NCBI GenBank assembly: GCA_963816435.1
Contig: CAWFKS010000014.1
Span: 1-64,000 of the forward strand
DNA length: 64,000 nucleotides
Direction of reading: 5' to 3'
From: CAWFKS01 sp963816435
GTDB lineage: Bacteria; Pseudomonadota; Alphaproteobacteria; Rhizobiales; Rhizobiaceae
Position 1 is the stretch's first letter; every line of letters starts with the position of its first letter. The position numbers were made by a program, and so were the translations under genes. Under the pieces are notes generated by a model that worked only from the letters and a program-made list of their open reading frames with translations, was not told where the DNA came from and did not search any database. This document shows, in pieces, positions 54,196 through 62,509 of the stretch.

Positions 54196-54269
54196 CGCCT
54201 TGCGCGGAAGGGCACGTCCCGCGCGCGCTCCCGCCTCTGCCTTGTTTCGGTCACAAACGCGTTACCGGC

Positions 54270-54298
54270 GAAACTCGCCGTCTCCTTGCTTCGTGGCT
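54270..54298 (+). promoter_or_regulatory. Predicted ECF sigma promoter of the first fasciclin gene
   Basis: GAAACTC (54270-54276), fifteen bases, then CGTGGCT (54292-54298). The second fasciclin gene has GAAACTC-N15-CGTGACT at the matching place (57044-57072). Identical spacing and boxes before two paralogues, one beside an ECF sigma gene, make a shared ECF-dependent promoter likely. The predicted leader is about 30 bases. Confidence 0.75.
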
Positions 54299-54333
54299 CG
54301 GGCTGTCAACCGAGTTCAACAAGGAGGACTGTC

Positions 54334-54894
54334 ATGTACGCCAAGACTCTCAAGACGCTCGCCGCTTCCGCCGTGCTCGCCGTTTCGATGGCCGGCGGGG
54401 TCGCCTACGCGGCCAACCCCATGGTCGGCGGCGCGCCGATGTATGAATCCAAGAACATCGTCGAGAACGCCGTCAACTCCAAGGATCACACGACGCTGGT
54501 CGCCGCCGTGAAGGCCGCCGGCCTGGTCGACACGCTCCAGGGTCCCGGTCCCTTCACCGTCTTCGCGCCGACCAACGAGGCCTTCGCCAAGCTGCCCGAC
54601 GGCACGGTCGACACGCTGCTGAAGCCGGAAAACAAGGACAAGCTGGTCAAGGTGCTCACCGCCCACGTCGTCGCGGGCAAGCTCACCGCCGAGGACCTGA
54701 TGCGCAAGGCTCGCGCCAATGGCGGGCGCTACAACATGCGCGCCGTTTCCGGTGACGCGCTGACCGCCGTCGTCAAGGGACGCAGCCTCTACATCTTCGA
54801 CGAGTCCGGCGGTGCGGCGAAGGTCACCATCGCCGACGTCGAGCAGTCGAACGGCGTCATCCATGTGGTGAACGACGTTCTTCTCCCGCGCTGA
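54334..54894 (+). CDS. Secreted fasciclin (FAS1) domain protein, copy 1
   Basis: A 186-residue exported protein: signal peptide about 1-27 (LAASAVLAVSMAGGVAYA), a short NPMVGGAPMY linker, and one FAS1 domain (about 40-186) with the H1 box PFTVFAPTNEAFAKLP and the closing GVIHVVNDVLLP. FAS1 domains mediate adhesion or surface interaction; the mycobacterial MPT70/MPT83 proteins are the best-known bacterial examples. AAGGAGG precedes ATG 54334. It is closely related to copy 2 (56440-56997) over its first 100 residues and is ended by a strong terminator. Confidence 0.92.
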   Translation: MYAKTLKTLAASAVLAVSMAGGVAYAANPMVGGAPMYESKNIVENAVNSKDHTTLVAAVKAAGLVDTLQGPGPFTVFAPTNEAFAKLPDGTVDTLLKPENKDKLVKVLTAHVVAGKLTAEDLMRKARANGGRYNMRAVSGDALTAVVKGRSLYIFDESGGAAKVTIADVEQSNGVIHVVNDVLLPR

Positions 54895-54913
54895 TACCGG
54901 CGCGGCGCCACAC

Positions 54914-54947
54914 AACCCCGGAAGGCCGCCGCCTTCCGGGGTTTTCC
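54914..54947 (+). terminator. Rho-independent terminator after fasciclin copy 1
   Basis: An AACCCCGGAAGGC arm (54914-54926) pairs with GCCTTCCGGGGTT around a short CGC loop, followed by a TTTT run. A long, GC-rich, perfect stem with T-tail marks it as a strong terminator that isolates the fasciclin transcript from engB. Confidence 0.88.
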
Positions 54948-55074
54948 ATGTACGCGCCCGATCTTCGCGATCGAAAAGACGCTGCTGGACCGTCCGAAGC
55001 GGCCTCCGGCGGCTTTCGCTGTTGACAAAGCCGCCGGGGCTTCCGATGCCGTCGCAGGCACGGCAAGGAGCGAG

Positions 55075-55755
55075 ATGGTGAGCGGCACGAAGAATTCAGG
55101 ACCGGGCGCGGAGGGCGAGGCCGAAAAGCTGCTGTTCGCGCGGCCGTGGGTGTTCATCCGCGGCGTGCCGTCGATGAAGTTCCTGCCGCCGGAAGGGCCC
55201 GCCGAAATCGCCTTTGCCGGCCGCTCCAATGTCGGCAAGTCGTCGCTGATCAACGCGCTGGTGGGGCAGGGCGGCCTTGCGCGCACCTCCAACACGCCCG
55301 GCCGCACGCAGGAGCTCAACTACTTCGTTCCGGACGGCTACTCGGGCGCGGCCGACGACCTGCCGCCGCTGGCGCTGGTCGACATGCCCGGCTACGGCTA
55401 CGCCAAGGCGCCGAAGGAGCAGGTCGACGCCTGGACGAGGCTGGTCTTCGATTATCTGAAGGGCCGGGTGACGCTGAAGCGCGTCTACGTGCTGATCGAC
55501 GCCCGCCATGGCATCAAGAAGAACGACGAGGACGTGTTGGACCTGCTCGACAAGGCCGCCGTCTCCTATCAGGTGGTGCTGACGAAGGCCGACAAGATCA
55601 AGCCGCCGGCGGTTGCCCGGCTGGTCGAGGAGACGCTGGAGAAGCTTCGCCGCCGCCCGGCCGCGTTTCCGGCCGTGCTGGCGACCTCGGCCGAAAAGGG
55701 CAGCGGCCTCGCCGATCTGCGCGTGGCGATCGTCGAGGCCGCCGAGGGGCGCTGA
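55075..55755 (+). CDS. engB: Ribosome-biogenesis GTPase EngB (YihA/YsxC)
   Basis: A 226-residue GTPase for late assembly of the large ribosomal subunit. G1 is GRSNVGKSSLINAL, G2 around TSNTPGRTQ, G3 DMPGYGYAKAPK, G4 LTKADKI and G5 ATSAEKGSG. The N-terminal 35 residues with FARPWVFIRGVPSMKFLP are normal for alphaproteobacterial forms. It usually follows yidC directly; here two genes lie between. It converges on msrB with 12 bases between. Confidence 0.95.
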   Translation: MVSGTKNSGPGAEGEAEKLLFARPWVFIRGVPSMKFLPPEGPAEIAFAGRSNVGKSSLINALVGQGGLARTSNTPGRTQELNYFVPDGYSGAADDLPPLALVDMPGYGYAKAPKEQVDAWTRLVFDYLKGRVTLKRVYVLIDARHGIKKNDEDVLDLLDKAAVSYQVVLTKADKIKPPAVARLVEETLEKLRRRPAAFPAVLATSAEKGSGLADLRVAIVEAAEGR

Positions 55756-55767
55756 AAGCGCCGGGAA

Positions 55768-56265
55768 CTATGCTTCGGCTGCGTGGAAGTGCAGGGCCAC
55801 GCCATTGATGCAGTGGCGCATGCCGGTCGGTTTCGGCCCGTCGTTGAAGATGTGGCCGAGATGGCCGCCGCAGCGGCTGCAGTGGCATTCGGTCCGCACC
55901 ATGAACAGCGACGTGTCCTCCTTGGTGCCGATGCCGCCGGGAAGCGCCTCCCAGAAGCTCGGCCAGCCGGTGCCCGAATCGAACTTCGTCTTCGAGGAAT
56001 AGACCGGCAGGTCGCAGCCCGCGCAGTTGAACGTGCCGTCGCGATGCTCGTCGAGCAGCGGGCTGGTGAAGGGACGTTCGGTCGCTTCCTGGCGCAGCAC
56101 GGCGAATTCCTGGTCGGTGAGGATCTTGCGCCATTCCTCCACGGTGTGGGTGACCTCGTAATGCTCTTCCTCGGCGGCATTGGCGGAGCGGCCGCGCCAC
56201 AACGCGCCGCCGCCGATCAGAAGCGCCAGCGCGCCCGTGCTGTTCAAGAATCTGCGTCGTGTCAT
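55768..56265 (-). CDS. msrB: Tat-exported peptide-methionine (R)-S-oxide reductase
   Basis: A 165-residue MsrB that repairs oxidised methionine. Residues 1-32 form a twin-arginine signal (TRRRFLNSTGALALLIGGG), so the enzyme should work in the periplasm. Zinc cysteines are in CAGC and CSRC, and the catalytic cysteine is in MRHCINGVALHF; SGTGWPSFWEAL and GGHLGHIFNDGP are the family core. ATG 56265 has AAAGGAG at good spacing. It lies downstream of the fasciclin/ECF block in the same direction but beyond a hairpin. Confidence 0.92.
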   Translation of the reverse strand: MTRRRFLNSTGALALLIGGGALWRGRSANAAEEEHYEVTHTVEEWRKILTDQEFAVLRQEATERPFTSPLLDEHRDGTFNCAGCDLPVYSSKTKFDSGTGWPSFWEALPGGIGTKEDTSLFMVRTECHCSRCGGHLGHIFNDGPKPTGMRHCINGVALHFHAAEA

Positions 56266-56351
56266 CGGTTTGCTCCTTTGGCGGCAATCTAGCGCGCCGC
56301 GGCGCTCTCGGTGCAATCAACTCTGGTTGAGAAAACGGGCCGAAAGCGTGA

Positions 56352-56384
56352 GCCCCGCGACACCTCGAAGTGGTCTCGCGGGGC
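56352..56384 (-). terminator. Hairpin after fasciclin copy 2
   Basis: GCCCCGCGA (56352-56360) is the exact inverse of TCGCGGGGC (56376-56384); the inner CAC/GTG bases can add to the stem. It sits 56 bases after the stop of fasciclin copy 2. No clear U-run follows in that direction, so it may act as a message-stabilising or partial terminator. Confidence 0.55.
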
Positions 56385-56439
56385 CTCGTCAGGGCGCAGG
56401 AAGGGAAAGGAAGCGCGCCCCGACGAAATGTTCAGCGCC

Positions 56440-56997
56440 TTACATCTTCGGCAGAAGAACCGTGTCGATGACGTGGATCACGCCGTTGGACTGGTCGACG
56501 TCGGCGATCGTGACGTTGGCCGTGCGGCCGTTCTCGTCGGTGAGCGTCAGCGTGTCGCCGTCCATCTTCGCGGTCAGCACGCAGCCGCCAACGGTCTTGA
56601 GCTCGGCCATGCCGTCGCCCTTCTTGATCATCGACATGAGGTCGGCGGAGCTGTCGTCACCCGACACGACGTGGCAGGTCAGGATCTTGGTGAGCTGGTC
56701 CTTGTTCTCCGGCTTCATGACGCTGTCGACGGTGCCGTCCGGCAGCTTGGCGAACGCCTCGTTTGTGGGCGCGAAGACGGTGAAGGGGCCGTCGCCCGAC
56801 AGCGTGTCGACCAGGCCGGCGGCCTTCACGGCGGCGACCAGCGTGGTGTGGTCCTTCGAGTTCACGGCGTTCTCGACGATGTTCTTGGACGCATACATCG
56901 GCGCGCCGCCGACCATCGGGTTCTCGGCATAGGCGGCAGCGCCCAGCATTCCGAATGCGACGGTGCTGGCTGCGAGCATGGAAACGATCTTCTTCAT
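56440..56997 (-). CDS. Secreted fasciclin (FAS1) domain protein, copy 2
   Basis: A 185-residue exported FAS1 protein: signal peptide 1-24 (SMLAASTVAFGMLGAAAYA), the NPMVGGAPMY linker, then a single FAS1 domain with PFTVFAPTNEAFAKLP and GVIHVIDTVLLP. Two cysteines (in LTCHVVSG and GGCVLTAK), absent from copy 1, may form a disulfide. GGGAG precedes ATG 56997. The gene lies just downstream of the anti-sigma gene and has its own ECF-type promoter in the gap, so it is a likely target of the adjacent sigma factor. Confidence 0.92.
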   Translation of the reverse strand: MKKIVSMLAASTVAFGMLGAAAYAENPMVGGAPMYASKNIVENAVNSKDHTTLVAAVKAAGLVDTLSGDGPFTVFAPTNEAFAKLPDGTVDSVMKPENKDQLTKILTCHVVSGDDSSADLMSMIKKGDGMAELKTVGGCVLTAKMDGDTLTLTDENGRTANVTIADVDQSNGVIHVIDTVLLPKM

Positions 56998-57043
56998 TTG
57001 TGAAACTCCCTGATTGGTTTGTTCCTCTGGGTGAGGCAAGGGG

Positions 57044-57072
57044 AGTCACGAGAAGATCGCGAAGGGAGTTTC
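57044..57072 (-). promoter_or_regulatory. Predicted ECF sigma promoter of the second fasciclin gene
   Basis: On the minus strand GAAACTC (57066-57072) is followed after fifteen bases by CGTGACT (57044-57050). It matches the element before copy 1 in both boxes and spacing. The predicted start leaves a leader of about 40 bases before ATG 56997. Confidence 0.75.
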
Positions 57073-57111
57073 AGCCGCGCGCGATAATTTTCGCGAAAGT
57101 GTCGAAAAGAA

Positions 57112-57825
57112 TCAGACCGAGCTGAGCTTGCCTGCGGCAACCACCGGTCCCGTCGGCTTGCCGCTCGGCGAGCCGCCGCCGGGCTCCAGGGTGATGGCGA
57201 AGGTGGCGCCGGCGGCGATCTTGTTGCGCAGGTCGGCGGGCACGCCGAGATGCACGCTCGAGCCGACGGGGATCACGCCGAGGGAGGCGGGCGGATTGTC
57301 GCCCTCGATCACCCACAGCTCGAAGTCGCGGCCCGGGGCTCGCGCGCCGGTGACGTGCGAAAGGCCGATGTCGCCGTGCTGGCCGTTGTAGACGACGACG
57401 TAGTGCACGTCGCTCTCGTCGGCCGCCAGCGAGGCGACCAGCTCGGACGTGGGTTGCTGCCACTGCACCGGCGCGGTGAACAGCACGATGAGCGCCACCA
57501 GCGCCAGCACCGCCGCCACTGCCAGGCCGCGCCAGAAGGCGAGGCTCTGCAGCAGGCCGGGGCGGCGTGCTAGCGGTTCGGCGCCGTGCAGGCGTCCGTC
57601 CAGCGCCCGCTTCAGCTCGGCCGGCGGCTCGACCGGTTCGAATTCCTCGCCGAGCGGCGAAAGCCGCATCTCCCACTCGTCGACCAGCCGCGCGAATGCC
57701 GCATCGGTGTCGATGCGGCGCGCGACTTCGTCCCGCTCGGCCAGCGGCAGGACGCCCAGAACGTATTCGGCGGCGAGCGTGTCGTCGCCTCCGTGTTCCG
57801 GGATATGGTCGTCCGTCGGCGTCAT
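57112..57825 (-). CDS. RskA-type membrane anti-sigma factor
   Basis: A 237-residue anti-sigma factor. The cytosolic N-terminus (about 1-85; EYVLGVLPLAERDEVARRI) binds sigma and lacks the zinc HxxxCxxC motif. One membrane helix follows (about 98-117, GLAVAAVLALVALIVLF), then a periplasmic RskA domain ending in FAITLEPGGGSPSGKPTGPVV, typical of the family. Its ATG overlaps the sigma stop (ATGA). Release probably needs cleavage of the periplasmic domain in response to an envelope signal. Confidence 0.9.
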   Translation of the reverse strand: MTPTDDHIPEHGGDDTLAAEYVLGVLPLAERDEVARRIDTDAAFARLVDEWEMRLSPLGEEFEPVEPPAELKRALDGRLHGAEPLARRPGLLQSLAFWRGLAVAAVLALVALIVLFTAPVQWQQPTSELVASLAADESDVHYVVVYNGQHGDIGLSHVTGARAPGRDFELWVIEGDNPPASLGVIPVGSSVHLGVPADLRNKIAAGATFAITLEPGGGSPSGKPTGPVVAAGKLSSV

Positions 57826-58361
57826 CGCTCGAGGCATTCCCTGAGTTTCATCAGGCTGCGCCGCAGCCAGGTTCGCATCGTGTTCAGCGGCACGTCGAAA
57901 CGCGTCGCGAGTTGTTCGTAGCTGTCGCCGTTCAGATAGGCGCCTCTCACCGCCGCTGCGCGATCCGTCTCCAGTTCGCCGAGGCAGGCCTCGATCGCCC
58001 GCCGCTCGCCGCCGGCAACGGCGGCTGCTTCGGGTCCCGGAGCGGGATCGGCAAGCTCGACGGCCGCGTCGATGTCGTCCGCGGCAGGCTTGCGCGCACG
58101 GATTCGATCGATCGCGTGGTTGCGCGCCACCGCGACCAGCCACGAAATCGGGCTGAGTTCGGAAATTGCGAAACGGTCGGCCTTCGTCCAGATTTTCACG
58201 AAGACCTCCTGCAAGGCCTCTTCCGCCTCCGCCCGGTCCTTCAAGATACGGAGGCAGACGCCGAACAGTTTCGCCGATGTCTGGCGATACAGCAGATCGA
58301 ACGCGGCGCGGTCGCGCATCGACGTTCTCACGATCAGCTTTGATATGTCCGGCGGCGTCAT
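57822..58361 (-). CDS. ECF sigma factor (SigK-like)
   Basis: A 179-residue ECF sigma factor with region 2 (about 15-85; RILKDRAEAEEALQEVFVKIW) and region 4 (about 120-175; GDSYEQLATRFDVPLNTMRTWLRRSLMKL). The linked RskA-type anti-sigma factor and a fasciclin gene recall the mycobacterial SigK-RskA-MPT70/83 unit. ATG 58361 is the only good start. No GAAACTC-N15-CGTG element is seen upstream of the gene itself, so auto-regulation is not evident. Confidence 0.92.
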   Translation of the reverse strand: MTPPDISKLIVRTSMRDRAAFDLLYRQTSAKLFGVCLRILKDRAEAEEALQEVFVKIWTKADRFAISELSPISWLVAVARNHAIDRIRARKPAADDIDAAVELADPAPGPEAAAVAGGERRAIEACLGELETDRAAAVRGAYLNGDSYEQLATRFDVPLNTMRTWLRRSLMKLRECLER

Positions 58362-58436
58362 CTGGCCGCCAGATTAGATGCGTGGGTGCGATTTGGAAAC
58401 AGGCTGGAGAACGGCTTTTGCAGACGGGCCGCCGGA

Positions 58437-58775
58437 TCAGCCCTGCGAGGAAGCGATTTCCGACTTCGATTCGCCGGCCGCCACGCCCTTGCCGCCGGGC
58501 GCACCCTGATTGCCTGCTTCCCCGACCGGCGCCTCCTTCGGCCGCCTGACCGAGGCCGAGGCTTCCACCACCAGCGGATCGAAACCCTTGTTGCCGGCAT
58601 CGATCAGCTCGAAGAACTGCCGCCGCATGCGCGGCTCCCAGAACTTGTTGATGTGCTCGGCCACCCCGGCAACGCCTTCCTCGTGCGGCTTCGACTTGAA
58701 GAAGGTCGCGATCTGGTTGGCCATGTAGACCAGCTTTTCCTTGGTGCTCATCGAATGGCCTTCGTCATGCGACAT
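58437..58775 (-). CDS. fdsD: Formate dehydrogenase delta subunit
   Basis: A 112-residue protein with the FdsD core EKLVYMANQIATFFKSKP and INKFWEPRMRRQFFELIDAG, plus a 45-residue Gly/Ala-rich tail longer than usual. FdsD is needed for an active NAD-linked formate dehydrogenase in Ralstonia and Methylosinus. ATG 58775 has GGAG six bases upstream and overlaps the fdhD stop by 11 bases; ATG 58751 is the alternative and fits the family length better. Confidence 0.87.
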   Translation of the reverse strand: MSHDEGHSMSTKEKLVYMANQIATFFKSKPHEEGVAGVAEHINKFWEPRMRRQFFELIDAGNKGFDPLVVEASASVRRPKEAPVGEAGNQGAPGGKGVAAGESKSEIASSQG

Positions 58776-59592
58776 GCTGGCTGGCTCCGGAAGTCACGCG
58801 GTCGGGGTGGGTGAAGATGTCGAATTCGTCGCCGCGCACCAGCGCGACGAGGCTCATGCCGGCGGCCTCGGCCGTGCGGATGGCGAGCGCGGTCGGCGCC
58901 GACACGGCGATGATGAAGCTTGCGCCGATCGCGGCCGTCTTCTGCACCATCTCCACCGAGACGCGCGACGTCACCACCACCGCGCCCGCAGGGCCGCCGA
59001 TGCCCGCGGTGGCCAGCGCGCCCGCCAGCTTGTCGAGCGCGTTGTGGCGGCCGACATCCTCGCGCGCCGCGACGATCCCCTTGCCGGGCACGTAGAAGCC
59101 TGCCGCGTGCACCGCGCCGGTCTCGGCATGGAACGGTTGCGCCCTGGAAAGCAGCCGCACGGACTGGACGATGTCGTCGGCCGAAAGCGTAAGCCGCGAG
59201 TGACCGACGCGGGCGACGGCCCGCATCGCCTCGTCGATCGATTCGATGCCGCACAACCCGCAACCGACCGGACCGGCCAGCCGCCGCCGGCGCGCCTCGA
59301 AGCGCCGGTTGGCGGTGTCCTTGAGCCTGATCTGGACGTCGATGCCTTCGCCGGCTTCCTCGATGTCGATCGCCTCGATCTCTTCGGGCGAGGACACGAT
59401 GCCTTCGGTGAGGCTGAAGCCGAGCGCGAAATCCACAAGGTCGGCGGGTGTCGCCATCATCACGGCATGCGTGGTGCCGCCGTAGGACAATGCGACGGCC
59501 GTCTCTTCCGGCACGGTGCGGGCTGCAGCACTCGTGCCGCCGGCCCGCCGCGCGAGGCGCGTGGTCGAGGAAAGGGGAGGGCGGGGCGCCAT
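58765..59592 (-). CDS. fdhD: Formate dehydrogenase sulfur carrier FdhD
   Basis: A 275-residue FdhD that transfers sulfur from a cysteine desulfurase to the molybdenum cofactor of formate dehydrogenase. The redox CxxC motif is in VGCGLCGIESI, and REDVGRHNALDKLAGA and VVTSRVSVEMVQK are conserved. The N-terminal 30 residues are Arg/Ala-rich. It starts five bases after the fdsA stop. Confidence 0.93.
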   Translation of the reverse strand: MAPRPPLSSTTRLARRAGGTSAAARTVPEETAVALSYGGTTHAVMMATPADLVDFALGFSLTEGIVSSPEEIEAIDIEEAGEGIDVQIRLKDTANRRFEARRRRLAGPVGCGLCGIESIDEAMRAVARVGHSRLTLSADDIVQSVRLLSRAQPFHAETGAVHAAGFYVPGKGIVAAREDVGRHNALDKLAGALATAGIGGPAGAVVVTSRVSVEMVQKTAAIGASFIIAVSAPTALAIRTAEAAGMSLVALVRGDEFDIFTHPDRVTSGASQHVA

Positions 59593-59597
59593 TTGCG

Positions 59598-62499
59598 CTA
59601 CTCCGCCGCCTCCAGCGGTGCGATGCGGCGGCTGTGGCGGGCCTGCTCCTCGTATTCGACCTGCCAGTCGGTCGGCCCGTTGGAGGGGCTGACCTGCACC
59701 GCCGTGACCTTGTATTCGGGGCAGTTGGTGGCCCAGTCGGAGAAGTCGGTGGTCACCACGTTGGCCTGCGTGTCGGGGTGGTGGAACGTCGTATAGACGA
59801 CGCCCGGCGACACGCGGTCGGTGATCAGCGCCCTGACCGTCGTTTCGCCCGAGCGGCTCCTGATGCGCACCCAGTCGCCGTCGCGCAGGCCGCGGTTCTC
59901 GGCGTCGTGCGGGTGGATCTCCAGCCGGTCCTCGCCGTGCCACACCACGTTCTCGGTCCGCCGCGTCTGCGCGCCGACATTGTACTGCGACAGGATGCGG
60001 CCGGTGGTCAGAAGCAGCGGGAAGCGCGGCCCCGTCTTCTCGTCGGTCGCCACGTATTCGGTGCGGATGAACTTGCCCTTGCCGCGCACGAACCCGTCGA
60101 CATGCATCACCGGCGTGCCGAGCGGCGTCTTGTCGTTGCACGGCCACTGCACCGAGCCGACCTCGTCGAGAAGGTCGAAGGAGACGCCGGCGAAGGTCGG
60201 CGTCGTCTTGGCGATCTCGTCCATGATCTGCGAAGGATGCTGGTAGTTCCAGTCGAGCCCGAGCGCGCGCGCCAGTTCCTGCGTGGTCTCCCAGTCGGCG
60301 TAGCGGGCCATCGGCTCCAGCACCTTGCGCACCCGGTTGATGCGGCGCTCGGCGTTGGTGAAGGTCCCGTCCTTCTCCAGGAAGGTCGAGCCCGGCAGGA
60401 AGACATGCGCGTAGTTCGCCGTCTCGTTGAGGAACAGGTCGTGGACGACCACGCATTCCATCGCAGCGAGACCCGAGGCGACGTGCTTGGTGTCGGGGTC
60501 CGACTGCAGGATGTCCTCGCCCTGCACGTAGAGGCCCTTGAACGAGCCGTCGACGGCCGCGTCCAGCATGTTGGGAATGCGCAGGCCGGGCTCGTCGTCG
60601 AGCTTGACGCCCCACAGGCTCTCGTAGATCTCGCGCACCGCGTCGCCGGAAATGTGCCGGTAGCCGGGCAGTTCGTGCGGGAACGAGCCCATGTCGCACG
60701 AGCCCTGCACGTTGTTCTGGCCGCGCAGCGGATTCACGCCGACGCCGGGCCGGCCGATATTGCCGGTCGCCATCGCGAGGTTGGCCAGCGCGATCACCGC
60801 GGTCGAGCCCTGGCTGTGTTCGGTGACGCCGAGACCGTAATAGATGGCGCCGTTGCCGCCGGTCGCGTAGAGCCTGGCCGCGCCGCGGATTTCGCGCGGG
60901 TCCACGCCGGCCATGGGCCCGACGACCTCGGGGCTGTTTTCGGGCAGCGACACGAACGACGCCCAGTCCTGGAATTCGTCCCAGTCGCAGCGCTCGCGGA
61001 TGAAGGCCTCGTCGAACAGCCCCTCGGTGACGATGACATGCGCCAGCGCCGTCAGCATGGCGACGTTGGTGCCGGGCTTCAGCGGCAGGTGATGCTGCGC
61101 CTCGACATGGGCCGAACGCACGATGTCGGTGCGGCGCGGGTCGAGGACGATCAGCTTTGCGCCGGGCCTGGTCGCCGTGCCGCGCAGCCGCTTCTTCATG
61201 CGCGAGGCGAACACCGGGTGGGCGTCGGTCGGGTTGGCGCCGATAATCAGCACCACGTCGGTGTGCTCGATGGAATCGAAATCCTGCGTGCCGGCCGACG
61301 TGCCGAATGTCTGGCCGAGGCCGTAGCCGGTCGGCGAGTGGCAGACACGCGCGCAGGTGTCGACATTGTTGTTGCCGAAGCCCTGCCGCACCAGCTTCTG
61401 GACGAGATAGGTCTCCTCGTTGGTGCAGCGCGACGAGGTGATGCCGCCGACCGAGCCCTTGCCGTACTGGTACTGCAGCCGCCGGAACTCGTTGGCCGTG
61501 TGCGTCAGCGCCTCTTCCCAGGAAACCTCGCGCCACGGATCGGTGATCTTCTCGCGGATCATCGGCTTGAGGATGCGTTCCTTGTGGTTCGCATAGCCGT
61601 AGGCGAAGCGACCCTTCACGCAGGAATGGCCGCGGTTCGCCTTGCCGTCCTTGTAGGGCACCATGCGGATCAGCTCGTCGCCCTTCATCTCGGCCTTGAA
61701 CGAGCAGCCGACGCCGCAATAGGCGCAGGTGGTGACCACCGAGTGGTCCGGCATGCCCTTCTCGAGCACGCGTCTTTTCGCGCAGCGCGTCGGTCGGGCA
61801 GGCCTGCACGCAGGCACCGCAAGATACGCACTCCGATTCAAGGAAATTCTCGTCCATGCTGGCCGCCACCCGGCTTTCGAAGCCGCGGCCCTCGATGGTC
61901 AGCGCGAACGTGCCCTGCACCTCTTCGCAGGCGCGCACGCAGCGCGAGCACACGATGCACTGCGAGGCATCGTAGACGAAATACGGGTTGGATTCGTCGC
62001 GCGCGATGTAGTCGACGTTGAGCGAGCCCTCGCCGGGAGCCACACCCGGCTCGACGTGGTTGCGCCCGTCGGTGCCGTAGCGGTTTTCCGTCAGCCCGAC
62101 CTGCCCGACCACCTTGTCGAACTCGCTGTGGCCGGTTCCGCGCTGCTCGTTCCAGCCGGAAGGATGGTCGGAGACGTAGAGCTCCATCACGCCCTTGCGG
62201 ATGGCGTCGAGCCGCTCGCTCGTCGTCTTCACCGAAATGCCCTCGGCGACCGGCGTCGTGCACGATGCCGGCGTGCCGCCGCGCCCCTCGATCTCGACCA
62301 GGCAGACCCGGCAGGAGCCGAAGGAGTCCAGCATGTCCGTGGCGCAGAGCTTCGGGATCTCGACGCCCGCATCCATCGCCGCGCGCATGATCGAGGTGCC
62401 GGCGGGCACCGTGACCTCGCGCCCGTCGATCGTCAGCGTGACGCTGGCCTCGGAATTGGACTTCGGCGTGCCGTAGTCGATTTCGGTGATGAGACCCAT
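59598..62499 (-). pseudogene. fdsA: NAD-dependent formate dehydrogenase alpha (molybdopterin) subunit, one frameshift
   Basis: FdsA oxidises formate to CO2 at a molybdenum centre. From ATG 62499 the N-terminal part has a 2Fe-2S domain (DSFGSCRVCLVEIEGR), CIVCSRCVRACEEVQG and ECVSCGACVQACPTDAL ferredoxin motifs. Near 61770 one extra base breaks the frame; the other frame continues TCAYCGVGCSFKAE (4Fe-4S), the active-site Cys in VDTCARVCHSPTGYGLG, and the bis-MGD domains to 59598. The restored protein is about 966 residues, normal for FdsA. The Mo ligand is cysteine, not selenocysteine. Everything else is intact, so the break is probably an error. Confidence 0.93.
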
Positions 62500-62509
62500 G
62501 GTGGTTCTC

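Noticed and set aside
59598..62499. Selenocysteine formate dehydrogenase.
   Set aside because: The Mo-ligand position reads as an ordinary cysteine codon in VDTCARVCHSPT; no in-frame TGA is present there. The only disruption is the single-base frame break.
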